Counted from the stretch's first letter, positions 41,703-53,640 are shown. The stretch is 64,000 nt of DNA from Diploptera punctata (GCA_030220185.1 JASPKZ010000422.1:629001-693000); one strand, 5' to 3'. Made by a program: numbers and translations. The notes: generated from the sequence alone by a model not told the origin.

Positions 41703-44408
41703 TTACTTACTCACTGGCACTATTGAACCCTTAGGTTCATGGCCGCGCGGACATAAGCTCTCCATACATCTCTATCCTGAGCTAATGCTTTCCAATCATT
41801 CCCTGTATAATCTACTTCCCTCAAATCATGGTTAATGTTGTTCTCCTACCTCATTCTTGGTCTACCAACTGGGCGTTTTCCCTCTGGCTTTCCTACAAGA
41901 CGCTTCCATGCACGTCTTTCATTCCCCATACGTGCAACATGTCCTGTCCATCGCAGTGTACGAGACTTAACTGTTCTTATTATATCTGGCTTCCTATAAA
42001 GACCATGTAGTTCATTGTTATGTAGTCATCTCCATTCACCTGTATGTTCATCTCTCTTTGGTCCAAAAATGTTCCTAAAAACTTTATTCTCAAAAATTCG
42101 TAATCTCATTTCCTCCATTAAAGTAAGAGTCCATGTTTCGCACCCATATAATATAACTGGTAGAATAATAGTTTCATATATTTTCAGTTTAACGTTTTTT
42201 GAAAGGAGTTGGGACATCAAAAGTCTCTGCAATGCATAATAGCACGCATTTCCAGAATTTAGCCTATGTTTAATTTGTTTGTGCATCTCATTCCGATCCG
42301 ATTGAGGGTCTTTCCACTTTTCAGCGGTTGCCCTTTTACCAGCCGGCTGCTGGCCCTTCACATCCACATGTGTCAATCACAGAGGTAGATGATCAACAGC
42401 CAGTGTAGGGGTGACATGTGGTTAGCATGTCGAGTCCCCCAGCCGTTATAGCTGGTTCCTCAACCTGGAGCCGCTTCTTATTGTAGCTACCCAATTGTCT
42501 CACGATGCTGGGTGGGCACCGGTCCCATACTGGCCGAAATACCATGAGAAAAATTCTTTCCCCATGGAGACTCGAACCAGCGCAAGTCCCATAGCTCTGC
42601 GCCAAGGCTTCCTACATTAACCGCTCGGCTACGGCGCGGGACGCATCTCATTCCTATTTGTGATTATTGTTCCTAGGTATTTTAAATTCAGCCACTTCCT
42701 CAAAATTTTCCTCATTTGTTATTAGTTGTCCATTTCCATTATATAATGCATTTCTATGTGTGACCACATATTTACTTTTATTGATATTTACTTCCAATCC
42801 TAATTCCTTAGTGTTACTCAATAGTGTGTGCGTGTTGTCCTTTAGTATCTTCTCGCAATTGGCCAATAGTACTACATCATCAGCATAAACTAACAGCTTA
42901 TTAATACCATTGAGCTGTAAGCCTTCCTCATTCTCTAAAGATTTAATGGCATGCTCTAATACAAAATTAAATAGTAGAGGAGATAGTGCATCTTCTTGCT
43001 TCAACCCATTCTGGATTTCAAAAGTGTCCGAAAACTGTTTGCCTACACGCACCCTACTCTTTGTGCCACTTAGACACATTCGTATAAGTCTAACTAACTT
43101 TTTAGGAATTCCGAACTCCAGCAGGATACTATATAACTTCTCCCTCTTAATTGAATCATATGTTTTTTTGAAGTCTACATATAGTTGATGTACACTAGCA
43201 TTATATTCCCATTTCTTTTCTAAAATCTGTCTTATACTAAAAATCTGATCTGTTGTAGACCTGTTTCTTCTAAATGCACATTGATGATCTCCTAGAATGC
43301 CATCAATATAGGGAGTAAGTCTGCTTGCTAATATATTTGATAGAATTTTGTACGAAGTTGAAAGTAATAAGATGCCCCTGTAGTTGTTGCAATCAGTTTT
43401 ATCTCATTTCTTATAAATTGGTACGATAATCGATTCTTTCCATTCATCTGGAAGAGCTTCTTTTTCCCAAACCATACTAAGCAACCGGCGTATCTTCTCC
43501 ATCAATTTTTCTCTCCTTGATTTTATCAGTTCTGCTATGATCTCATCTGAACCTGATGCTTTATACATCTTTAATTTTTCTATCGCCATTTCAACCTCTA
43601 ATGCTCTTGGTTCTGCGACTAGCAGTTCTGCTGTCTGTAAATGTTTGTCATCAGTGTCCTGTTCTGTATGTACATTTAATAGCTGATTAAAGTAACTTTT
43701 CCATCTATTTAATATACTCCTGGAATCTGCAATCATTTCCCCATTTTCATTCCGAATTATGTTTGTTCTAGCCTGAAACCCTTTCTTCTCTATCCTAATT
43801 CCCTGATATAATTCTCTAATTTTTGGCGTTCTTTTCAAGATTATTAATCTTCTCTCTCAGATATTCCCTCTTTTTATTCTTTAGTAGTCTGGTGGTTTCC
43901 CGTCTAATACCACCCAATTACTCTAAATTTACCTCATTCGGCTCGTGTAACAATTTCATTTTTGCTAGCTTTCTTTTCTTTGCATTCCTCATCAAACCAT
44001 TTCTTGCTTTTCCTCTTTTTTAAATAACCAATGCTTCCTGATGCTGACAATTTAATAGTAACTCTTATAGCTTCCCATTCTTTATTTATAACAGTTTCTT
44101 CTTCTTTTGCCACATTGTCATCTGAATATTCCAGTACTTCAAATCTGTTAGCAAATTTGACTTGGCATTCTTGCAGCATTTAATCATTTTTGAAGTTTTT
44201 TAATTCAAATTTTTCAGAATCATCTTTAGTGTTTCTTCCTCTCATAAGCGATAGCCGTTGTCTGATTTTCACCCTGGCCAGATGATGATCCGAATTGCAG
44301 TCTGTCCCTCTAACTGATCTAACATCGATGATGCTAGTGTGCCAGCGTTTATCCACTAATACATGATCTATCTGGTTCCGAGTTCCTCCATCTGGAGATG
44401 TCCAGGTG
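41703..44408 (-). pseudogene. LINE-1 copy C: endonuclease end, reverse transcriptase and tail
   Basis: The longest LINE-1 here, coding on the minus strand. Its 5' end (right) holds the last part of an APE-type endonuclease: WTSPDGGTRNQIDHVLVDKR, then RSVRGTDCNSDHHLARVKIR. The SDHH catalytic box is present. Next come the linker (KKWFDEECKEKK; TPKIRELYQGIRIEKKG), DEWKESIIVPIYKK, the reverse transcriptase blocks GLKQEDALSPLLFN and VYADDVVLLANCEK, and the tail EWRLHNN-like with LPVILYGCETWTLTLMEE. One residue of motif B is changed (QGD to QED). Frames shift near 43930, 43400 and 42660, and a SINE-E splits it at 42295-42642. The 3' end is an AGTA tail at 41703. The 5' truncation point meets a TA array at 44411. 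Confidence 0.93.
42295..42642 (-). mobile_element. SINE-E copy 3, complete, in LINE-1 copy C
   Basis: A 348-bp insertion flanked by an exact 12-bp duplication, GCATCTCATTCC, at 42283-42294 and 42643-42654. On the minus strand the head, GTCCCGCGCCGTAGCCGAGC, contains box A TAGCCGAGCGG, and box B is GGTTCGAGTCTCC, like a class II (Leu/Ser) tRNA. This copy defines the ends of the family. Confidence 0.95.

Positions 44409-44410
<2 letters not shown>

Positions 44411-44449
<39 letters not shown>
44411..44449. repeat. (TA)n microsatellite
   Basis: About 19 units at the 5' truncation point of LINE-1 copy C. Confidence 0.97.
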
Positions 44450-44450
<1 letters not shown>

Positions 44451-44838
44451 CCATGATCATTTTCGGTGGCTACTGTAAATAGGATCGATGATCTGTAAAA
44501 GGTTTTCAAAGATATTTTCATGAGAACAACCTCAACGGCCTCATTCATTAGGAATTCGCTAAAAATACAGTAGTTTCATAAACTTTCAAATCAAAGATAA
44601 ATTTACACACACTAATAACTTATGAATAGAATGATTACTTTGAGGTTTAAAATTTTGATATAAAATTACAGAATTAATTCTTGTAAGATACAGTCTTCTT
44701 CAATTTGCTATTAAAAAAAACTTGTAAATAAGTTGAAGACTCTACCCTTTAGGTATTAATTCAACGGTTTTATATTAACATTTTGTATTGAAAATAATTT
44801 AAAAGACTTGAATACCAAATGTTCTAAGAAATATAAGA
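44450..44838. other. No feature recognised
   Basis: AT-rich spacer upstream of F2. The last four bases, AAGA, are duplicated after F2. Confidence 0.55.
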
Positions 44839-45354
44839 GGGTCATTCCATGTCAAGTGGTCTCGTGCCCCACGCTCAATATGTTCAATTTCGCTGAAACG
44901 TGGTGTAAGTATGGAACGTCTTTAGAAATGAACCCCTACAAAATTCCAAACCATAATATCAAATGTTTGAGAAACTATGACCTTACATATGGAGGCCTGT
45001 TTGATGAATCCACCAAGAAACCGAACAATATTCAATTTTTAACTTTTTGTTGCTACAAGGCAAATGCGAGTAGGGACCTCTTACTTCTATATCTTGCACA
45101 ACTTTTTATCCTAAATCCAAAAAACGTAGTCCGCCGAAAGGAAGTCCACTTTAGTAATCACCAGCATGCATCAAAGTGCCTAATAAATCTGTCATATCAA
45201 ATTTTAGTCATTTTTAGGGCCAAATATCTCAAGAACAAAAAAACAAACGGAGACTAATATTTGGTAAATTTGTTAATGGTGGTTGAGACAGTGCACTGTA
45301 TAAATATCATTATTCATAGCCACTTTATCTAGGATTATACTAGATCATAAATAT

Positions 45355-45930
45355 GGTGCCAAATATGTAATTGTTAAAAGTGAGCTATATTCAAGCTCAA
45401 ATAACGTGAAACACGTCATCTCTAATGTTATTATCTTTAGTACTATTAGAAAGAGCACATCTGTATCTACTAAAATCAACTTATCTCATTTTTGAGCCCA
45501 TCCAATTAAATTATGGGATAAAAAGAAAGGTGCCAAATAAACAATTGTTAAAAGTGAGCTATTTTCAAGCACAAATAACGTGAAATACGTCATCTCAAAT
45601 GTTATTTTCTTTAGTACCATTAGAAAAAGCACATCTTCATCTACTAGAATCAACTTATTTCATTTTAGAGCCCATTCAATTGTGGGATGAAAAGTAAGGT
45701 GCCAAATAAGCAATTGTTAAAAGTGAGCTATGTTCAAGCTCAAATAACGTGAAATACGTCATCTCAAATGTTATTTTCTTTAGTACTATTAGAAAGAGCA
45801 CATCTTCATATACTAGAATCAACTTATTTCATTTTTGAGCCCATTCAATTTATTATGGGATGAAAAGAAGGTGTCTAATATGCAATTTTTAAAAGTGAGC
45901 TATGTTCAAGCTGACTTAACATATACAAAA
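45355..45930 (+). repeat. 170-bp tandem subrepeats in the F2 arm
   Basis: Units are spaced 174, 169 and 172 bp apart. Each has GGTGCCAAATA, AATTGTTAAAAGTGAGCTA, CTTTAGTA(C)CATTAGAAA and TCATTTTTGAGCCCATTCAA. Mismatches are few, suggesting recent expansion. Confidence 0.93.
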
Positions 45931-46139
45931 TTTTCTATACTGTCTTTTGGGTTTCTTTACAAGTACCTGAACACCAAGCGTACCGATAAATTGAAATTTG
46001 GGCCTTCTGAACGGCTATTATTCCAACTGGATCTTATGTTTGCACTATTTAGGACTATGCTATTAACATCGCTATCTGATCTCCCTTCCAACTGTACAAC
46101 TTCCTCAAACTTCACTAATATTATTACTTGCGTCGTCAG

Positions 46140-46790
46140 TTGATCCTTCTATTAAAACATCACTGAAAAACGTGTATCTAGCTAACTAACTCACTGGCAT
46201 TATCGAAACTGTAGGTTCATAAGCTGTCCACACATCCCTATCCTGAGCTAATATTTTCAATTCATTCCCTGTATAATCTACTTCCTTCAAATCATGGTTA
46301 ATGTTATTTTCCCACCTCATTCTTGGTCTGGGCGTTTTCTCCCTGGTTTTCCTACAATAAGGTTCCATGCACATCTTTCATTCCCCATGAAAAAAAACTT
46401 GCATCACTGTCATTAGTTTCATAATCACAAATGTTTTCAATTAAATCAAAATCGATAGATTCTCATAGAACACACTTTTTTCGTAGCCGTAATCATGGAT
46501 TTTATTACAAACACTGTATACTATGAAATTTAACTAGTCGTACTCCGACAACACACAATGGTAAACTATTGAAAACTGAAAAAAAATATGTTTCACAATA
46601 CCTTCTAACTGTCTGGAAAACAAAGTCATTCTACCCCTCCACAAGCTACATAGTTTTGGTCTGGACTTTTGAGAAACTCCCTGACGTAATATTCCGTCAT
46701 TGCCACTGTGAGCGGTAGCGGTGAAAAATAAAAGCGCCACTTGAGTAAGTCGCATTATTTGACAGTGAGGTGGATAATAAGCAATTTCTC
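46140..46790 (-). pseudogene. F2 central region, residual coding frame
   Basis: On the minus strand ESIDFDLIENICDYETNDSD leads to the LINE-1 insertion, followed by FSDVLIEGSTDDASNNISEV and, after a shift, EEVVQLEGRSDSDVNSI. These match the F1 core (6190-6985) with conservative changes. Farther out, SGNDGILRQGVSQKSRPKLC corresponds to the second F1 frame in a shifted register. No catalytic motif. Confidence 0.5.
46184..46400 (-). mobile_element. LINE-1 fragment shared with F1
   Basis: Same 5' truncation, same target and the same AGTT tail as 6612-6822. The duplicated target is now diverged (GATGCAAGTTTTT against GATACACGTTTTT on the minus strand). Confidence 0.9.
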
Positions 46791-47222
46791 ATTAAGTTCA
46801 AGCTTACTTTTCATCCCATAATTGATTCGACTCAAAAATGAAGTAAGTTGATTGTAGTAGATGAAGATGTACTCTTTCTAATGGTACTAAAGAAAATAAC
46901 ATTTGAGGTGACGTAGTTCACGTTATTTGAGCTTGAATATAGCTCACTTTAACAATTACATATTTGGCACCATGTTTATGATCTAGTATAATCCTAGATA
47001 AGTGACTATGAATGAAGATATTTGAACAGTGCACTACCTCAACCACCATTAACAAAGTTACCAAATATTAGCCTCCGTTTGTTTTTTGTTCTTGAGATAT
47101 TTGGCCCTAAAAATGACTAAAATTTGATATGACAGATTTCTTTAGGCACTTTGATCCACGCTGGTGACTCCTAAAGTGGACTTCCTTTCCTCGGACTATG
47201 GTTTTTGGATTTAGGATACAAA

Positions 47223-47435
47223 GTTGTCGTGACAACACCACATTAGGACCAGCAGCATCAACCATCATATTGGATGTTGTAGCGAAGAGGAATCTGCTGA
47301 AGATGGAACGGATATTCTGAAAGGCCTACAGGCATAAATATTACATATTTTATAAGTTGAGGACGATGGATTTTACCTAAGAAGGTATATTTTAACTTAT
47401 TTTATTTTATGACTTGATATTATGACTTAAAATGT
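47223..47435. other. Unclassified insertion or replacement in the F2 right arm
   Basis: The F arm sequence is interrupted after AGGATACAAAGTTGT and resumes near GACTTGATATTATGACTT. The intervening text matches nothing else in the window. Confidence 0.55.
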
Positions 47436-47549
47436 TGCAGAGGTTCATTTTTAGGATGGACCTGAAGCCATGCCAAGTTTCAGGAAAATTGATGATGGTC
47501 AGCGTGGATGACATTAAAAATTAGACACTTGAGATGGAATGACCCAAGA

Positions 47550-48555
47550 TTAATTTCTCTAAGTCATTATTGTTAACTTACTAAAAGTACAGTTATTTGC
47601 CTATTTTATCTTATTCCTATTTTTTTAATGTCTAACTTAATATTGCGTTTAGATTTTTTTTGTTTTATTTTCTTCTATTCTATTTTTTGTTCTATCGTTT
47701 GTGTTTATCACCTTTTCTTTGCAGAAACTCATTAATTTAATTTGAATAACATGATGAAAGAGTCATCAGAATGAAATTCCAACTCAGCATTTGCAATCAC
47801 TGAGGAAATCCACGAAAACTCCCATTTAGTCCACATACGTAAAGATATAGGGTAGCAACAAATGAATTCTAGCACTGTAGCAGAAAATCATTGCCAATGC
47901 TATATATATGTTACATTGTCATCCACTGCGCTTTTCGTGTTTAGAATTCCTCAGTGGACTTATAGGTGGACTATTTTCAATTTATTCGCCACTTCGGCAG
48001 ACCTCTTTACGTAGGTGTATTATTGCATTGTGTACAGAGAAGAGTATGTTTATGCGTTTGTGTAGAGAAAAGTGTATTGTCTGAGTGATGAAGAAAGGGG
48101 AGAAGATGAAAACGAATGGCGGCATGTAGCCTACTCTGTCTAAAGGCGTCGAGGAGGCCTCAGGATTGCCGTCCCCATCTGCCGGACGTATGCTATCAAC
48201 AGTACCATATAACTTAACTTTTCAACGTATGCACTGCAGAGGAATTTATAATTTAATGCAGGAATTTGATGCTCAATCTAGCGATTAGAAATTCCGCCGG
48301 GTATTAAAACCGGGCCTATTAGCCATGCCACCAGCTGAGCCAGCACAGTGGGCTATTGCCACTGCTATGTTATGAGCCATTTTCTCCAATTGAGTTCAGG
48401 TGATATAGTCTTACCATATTCGCTTCTGATTCCAAGGTTAGTTGGTTCAAACCTGGTCGGGATCAATAATAATAAACTGCACATTGACCTAAATATCATT
48501 TATTTAAATTTTAGGAAAATTTACTTTTAAAATATTTTCAATATAAGAAATTATA
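47550..48555. other. No feature recognised
   Basis: About 1 kb with AT-rich flanks and a moderately GC-rich patch near 48120-48190. No domain or repeat signature. A host regulatory or intronic role cannot be judged from sequence alone. Confidence 0.4.
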
Positions 48556-49347
48556 TCTAATATATAAAAACGAATGTTGTTTGTGGTTTGTTTATTCGTA
48601 ATTGATGCGCGGCCATACCGTTGATCCGATTGTGATGGGGCTTTATGCAAAATATTCAGGAGATTCCCGGGATGAATATAGGCTATAAGAGAGTTGTGAT
48701 ACTCAACTCCTACACCCTTAAAAATCGCCCTTTGTAATGTAAAACGTGAAAAAGTAGTTCTTTGGACGCTTAAATTGCTTACGCTGCCTAAACCATAACA
48801 AATACACTAAATTAATGTACACAGAGTTAATATCTCAACAAAAAAATCTGCGACAGCATATGTTTATCTCTTACGGATAACTCACAATAACCATTTTTGT
48901 CTTTCATTGATGCCAAGAAGATCGAGACATGTACGTAGATTCCTGTGCAAGCTTAGTAGCACATGGCGGGTATTCTTTTACGGATAAATCACTATAACGA
49001 ATTTTGTCTTTTAGCTCATTTATGCCAAGAAGATCGAGATAAGTAGATTCTCGGGCAACACCGGGTAATCAGCACGGGTAATCTTAAAATAATTACGATA
49101 TACATTTATAATTATTTTTCATTTTACTTATTAAACTAATCGTAAGAAGTACATTAACTTTTGTCTTTCAGTTCATTTATGCCAAGAGGATCGGGATGAG
49201 TAGATTCCCGGACAATACCAGGTAAACAGCACGGGGGTATCTAAAAATAATTACGATTTAAATTTTTCCTTCTACTTATTCAACTAAACATAAAAGTACA
49301 TTAATTTTAATTTATTTAGGCGTAGCAGCGCACGCCGGGTTTTAGGT
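48556..49347 (-). repeat. J repeat copy 3, inverted
   Basis: It begins with the complement of the TATATATTA tail and ends at the complement of ACCCGGCGTGCGCTGCTAC. It carries about two internal 150-bp units (GATTCCCGGACAATACCAGG and GATTCTCGGGCAACACCGGG). Confidence 0.83.
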
Positions 49348-49557
49348 AGTAGATTATAAAATTAAGTAAGGTCCATCGTGGACTCGATTCTGGAACAGTT
49401 TCCTCTAGATCGGAGGTTCCTAAACTTGCATACTGCACGATCCCTCTTTTCGAGAATGAAAGTCCTGGCGACTCCTCCGATCACTTTGCTGCTTAGTAAT
49501 AATAAATTTACAATTCCACACACTAGCCTCAACTATGTGATAATTTATAGAAATATG
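49348..49557. other. No feature recognised
   Basis: Short spacer ahead of an ATT array. Confidence 0.5.

Positions 49558-49624
<67 letters not shown>
49558..49624. repeat. (ATT)n microsatellite
   Basis: About 22 units adjoining the LINE-4 fragment. Confidence 0.97.
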
Positions 49625-49627
<3 letters not shown>

Positions 49628-49635
49628 CAGAGTAC

Positions 49636-50490
49636 AGTAAGGATATTAAAAATGATTTGATTAAAACATAATATATGACCGTAGGTGATCAAAATGATGA
49701 GAAATGGAAGAACAGAACATTTAAAAAGTTGAAAATTTCAAATACTTGGGCTCAGTATTACAGGAAGATGTATCATCAAAACTAGAAATAGATAGACGTA
49801 TATACCAAAATAGACGAGCTATTGGAATGTTAAATTTATTACTTTGGAGTAGTAATATTTTGGCTAAAACAAATATATATATATATATAAAACAAGCTCA
49901 TGGGATTCTGACTACGATTTTCGGCGAGACCGTAGCATTTTTTTAAAGGGAAATATTCCTATAGTCGTCCATGGCCTGGATTTAGGTTAAATTTAGGTTC
50001 AAGGATTCTCCTGGTGCTTCATTAATATTCATCACATATCATATCATCGGGGTAACGTAACCTCACTTTCCAGACTCCCTAACTTAAGAAGTGGTTTACA
50101 ATTCCGCCATGCCAGGAGAGAATACCAGAAATGCCATAACCTGGTGGCATTGTAAAAAAAAGGTGTGATGTTTTATGGGGCGGAAACTTGGACAGTAAAC
50201 AGACAACAAGAAGTAAAAAGAGTCGCTGAATTTTACTTCTTTTATTGAGGGGCTAGGAAGTCGAAGGAAGACGAATAAAGAATATAGAAACAATGCAATT
50301 AATATATAAAAAAGATAGTACCAGTAGAAGTGATAAAAATGTTACCTAAGGAAGTCATGCAGTGGACTCCAGACGGGAGAAACAGGAAAGGAAGATCAAA
50401 TAGGAACTGGATGAATGGACCAAGTAGATCTTTGAAATTGAAACGACAACAGATGCATTGGATAGGGAACAATGGAGAAAGAAAATGAAA
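49636..50490 (+). pseudogene. LINE-4 C-terminal region, interrupted by SINE-B
   Basis: The part before the SINE reads FKYLGSVLQEDVSSKLEIDR and RRAIGMLNLLLWSSNILAKT. After the SINE it resumes with MFYGAETWTVNRQQEVKR and VIKMLPKEVMQWTPDGRN, then a RKGRSNRNWMNG tail. This YLGS...YGAETW...GRxxR order is the post-catalytic part of an RTE-like LINE distinct from LINE-1. Stops near 50245-50275 break it. Confidence 0.83.
49893..50160 (+). mobile_element. SINE-B copy 5, in LINE-4
   Basis: The head is degenerate (CAAGCTCATGGGATTCTG). The body from 49960 is clear: TCCATGGCCTGGATTTAGG, ATCATCGGGGTAACGTAACC, and CCTGGTGGCATTG with a short A tail. It lies between a short TA array and the continuation of LINE-4. 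Confidence 0.87.
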
Positions 50491-50516
50491 TAGTGGACAT
50501 TATACAGTGTGTGCGT

Positions 50517-50523
50517 GTGTGTG

Positions 50524-50556
<33 letters not shown>
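50517..50556. repeat. TG/TA-rich microsatellite
   Basis: TGTG then TATATG then TATATA repeats leading into SINE-A. Confidence 0.93.
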
Positions 50557-50557
<1 letters not shown>

Positions 50558-50818
50558 AATTCTACCCGAGGGCAGGTCTTTCACTGCAATCATAGCATTT
50601 TCATGCTATGCTTTGCAGCTTTACTATGGAATTGTAGGTGTGGTAGCTTCCCGTTGCTTTCCACACCGGTGAAGGATGATGATGATGATGATGATAATGA
50701 TAAGGATGATGATGATGATGATGGCCATATGATTTCGGGGACCACTTGGGCCTTAAAGTTTTCCTGACATTTGTCTTACAGATGAGTAAAAACCCTGATA
50801 AAAACCTCACCCAGAAAA
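50557..50818 (-). mobile_element. SINE-A copy 6, head missing
   Basis: The minus strand holds the 3' two-thirds of SINE-A, from the GGGTGAGGTTTTTATC segment to the CCCTCGGGTAGAATTA end. The tRNA head is absent and TA repeats replace it, so it is 5'-truncated. Confidence 0.9.
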
Positions 50819-50984
50819 AAAATATATATATATTGTTGTTGTTTGGTTGTGAAGACCAAGGTCCTCCCTAGCGCGATTTTCTTATCGAAGCTAATTTAGC
50901 TACATTTATTTCCTTACATATGTCAGCGAGTGACATGTAGTTAGCATATCGCCTCAAAGAGACATCTAGTAGACAAGATGCTAC

Positions 50985-51180
50985 TTGAATGGAAAAGGCC
51001 GAATACATTTTGTTCAGAGGCACTAATTTAGGTTTGTGGTTCTTTTAAGAGCTCGAAAATCTTTAGACTCGTGACTCACGGCTTAAAGTCAGGGCTTGTC
51101 TCTTGGATTTTCCATCCTAACAAATCCATCAACCCCGACTTGGAGACAAGAGGCAGAACTTATCCTAGATCACCGAGACA
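50985..51180 (-). mobile_element. SINE-C copy 3, degraded head
   Basis: On the minus strand it carries the complement of the CCAAGAGACAAGCC segment, GATTTTCGAGCTC and CCTAAATTAG. The head near 51150-51180 is barely recognisable. Confidence 0.72.
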
Positions 51181-51654
51181 GATTCTAGATGGTCTATACT
51201 ATCGCTAAATTCTTTAAGCTTCAAGATCATAACTGTTACTTCTCCAAAACTGTAATTGAGACCCTTAGAAGCCAAAGGGATACAAGTGACAAATTGTTAA
51301 TTTTTGAGTTAAGTGTAGCTTTTAGTAGTTAAAGCAGATATTAATCTAAGTGACCAATGGTTACAAGTAAAAATATGTCTTATGCTGAAATCCAGTGACT
51401 GAAAAGAAACCTGCTAAGACAGTTACATGTGAAGTGTCTCAACTTTGAACATCATTTACTCAAAACTGATCTTGTGTTACTTATACACCTTGGTTCCTAA
51501 GGATCTCAATTAATATTTAACAGCTTTATATCCAAAATTTAAATTTCACATAAAATCAATTACAATGTTAAACTAACATATTTAGTACTTATATTTTATG
51601 GGACGTAAAGATTCTGAAAGGCATTGAGAAGAATTTGGGGGAGTTTATGTGGAC
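51181..51654. other. No feature recognised
   Basis: AT-rich, no motif. Confidence 0.5.
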
Positions 51655-52313
51655 TATTTAACTCATGCCCCAAATGGCAGTCAATGACCAATCACATTTC
51701 AATGAGTTTTATTTAACAACCAATCACAATCTTGTTTCGCCTAAAATTTACCAACTAAAGTTTATCATAATAAAGAAAGCACCTCCTTTTTAATATTCTG
51801 AATAGGCCATAGCATTATTTTGCAGTGACTGACTCTCTAAGAAATACGGCTACCAGATTGTATATATAGTGCATGAATGTCAACACGTAGCGCATACGAG
51901 AGATAATATAAAAACATTTATAGGCCCTACCACAAAAAAAACACTGTTTTCACTTTCTTAAACGAATTATTTTCCAGGAAATGACGCAAAAAATATAATT
52001 GACATATTTACATCATAGGACATCAGAAATTAATTAATACCTATAACGTTGGTTATAAATTTCTCCACTAGGGTGCATTCTTACAACATTGCGATCTTTT
52101 GGCAATAAATAATAGTATGATCTGGTTGCAGTGATCGAACAAAAGAAGCAATTGAAGCGTACCAATCGTTTCTCATTTGTTTTCAAATATCGCCGTTTTC
52201 ATTAAATATATAAATTTTTAAACTAACTATAGTTAAATAATGATTTGTGAGTAAACAGCTTAATTTTATTGGTTAAATAGCCCTAACAAATGTCACTTTG
52301 ATTTCCAAATTCT
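51655..52313 (-). repeat. H repeat copy 3
   Basis: It starts at CTATTTAACTCATGCCCC, the complement of the H 3' end, and runs to TTTCCAAATTCT at 52313, where the next H copy begins in the opposite direction. The terminal hairpin is missing on the inner side. Confidence 0.85.
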
Positions 52314-53065
52314 CATAAGTTATGCCACGAGTGTTTTATCTAGAATTTATCTAGAGAATTTGGAAATCAAGAGTGGCATTTGTTAGGACTATTTAACGAA
52401 TAAAATTAAGCTGTTTACTCACAAATCATTATTTATCTATAGTTATTTTAAAATATTTATATATTTAATGTAAACGGCGATGTTTGAAAACAAATGAGAA
52501 ACGATAGGTACGCTTCGTCTGCTTCTTTTGTTTATCACTGCAACCAGATCATACTATTTATTGCCAAAGGAACGCAATATTGTAAGAATGCTCTCTAGTG
52601 GAGAAAAAATGAAACACACCAAACTGTATATTAATTCATTTCTGATGTCGTATGATGTAAATACGACAATTATATTTTTCTGGATTATTACCTGGGAAAA
52701 AATACATTTAAGAAAGTGCAAACAGTGATTTCATTTTTTGGTGGTATAATAGATTGCTACAAATGTTTTTATATTAACTCCTGCAAGCGCTATGTGTTGA
52801 CATCTATGCACTATATATACAATCTACTAGCCGTATTTCTTCCAGGCTCAGTCACTGCAAAATAATGGTCAGACCTGTTCAGAATATTAAAAAGGAGGAG
52901 CTTTCTTTAATATGGTAAATTTAACACTGATAAATATTTCGTGAAACACGACTCTGATTGGTTGTAAAACAGAAATCATTGAAACGTGATTGGTCATTGA
53001 CTCCCATTTGGGGCATGAGTTAAATAGTCTAGATAAATTGGAAATCACTCGTGGCATTACTTATG
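52314..53065 (+). repeat. H repeat copy 4, with terminal inverted repeats
   Basis: It begins CATAAGTTATGCCACGAGTG and ends with the complement, CACTCGTGGCATTACTTATG, giving about 20-bp terminal inverted repeats. It is therefore the only H copy with both ends. The length is 752 bp with no coding signal. Together with copy 3 it forms a head-to-head inverted repeat of about 1.4 kb. Confidence 0.82.
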
Positions 53066-53159
53066 ATAACATTTGGAGAAGAAAATATAGTAAAAAAGTT
53101 AAGGTAGCTACAATATTAGGTGCCCCCAATATCGTTTAAATATTAGATTTGGTCGTTTT

Positions 53160-53640
53160 ATGTGCTTTGGATTGTTCATAAAATGCCAAATAATAGAAAG
53201 GCGAAACAAATATTCGATTCGCAACCTCAAGGAACCAGATTAAGAGAGAGGCCTAAACCTTCGCTAGTCCAGAGAGATACCAGAATACGGTTATACAAAA
53301 CCTTAGCAAGTCCTGCACTTTGCTACGGCAGTGAGGCATGGATTTTGAGGAAAAGAGAAGAGAGCAAGATAACTTTTACTGAAATGATATTCATGAGATA
53401 TACAGCAGGATACAACATATGGGATCACAAAAGCAATGATGCTGTCTTGAAGGAACTATGTGTAGAACTGATCATTAAATACATACATAGATACAAGAAC
53501 AACTGGATGAATCATTTGAATGAGTTCAAATAGAGTTCCCAAGACCATGCTTCGTTATTGTCCAACAGGGAAGAGATCTCTGGGCCGACCAAGGAAACGC
53601 TGGATACAAAATTCATCAGCGAGATCGTGACAGGCCCATA
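53160..53640 (+). pseudogene. LINE C-terminal fragments
   Basis: The first piece, HKMPNNRKAKQIFDSQPQGT then RLRERPK, looks like a LINE tail. A second begins with RIRLYKTLASPALCYGSEAW and ILRKREESKITFTEMIFMRY, then RYKNNWMNHLNEF and, after a stop, RVPKTMLRYCPTGKRSLGRP with RKRW. The second order is the normal post-catalytic layout of a further RTE-like LINE. The first piece precedes it out of order, so it may belong to another copy. Confidence 0.78.

Larger units (their letters stand above)
44839..47545. mobile_element. Foldback transposon F2
   Basis: The ends are GGGTCATTCC and GGAATGACCC, with the 4-bp duplication AAGA at 44835-44838 and 47546-47549. The left arm (44839-45930) contains three full units of about 170 bp starting near 45355, 45529 and 45698 and a partial one at 45870. 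The right arm (about 46795-47545) contains only one, so the arms are unequal in unit number. The central region is in the opposite orientation to that of F1. A 210-bp foreign piece sits in the right arm at about 47223-47435. Confidence 0.9.

Noticed and set aside
44808..45257. 149-codon frame starting at the F2 boundary
   Set aside because: It reads through the non-coding arm of F2. The equivalent arm of F1 is broken at different points and the frame crosses the element end.
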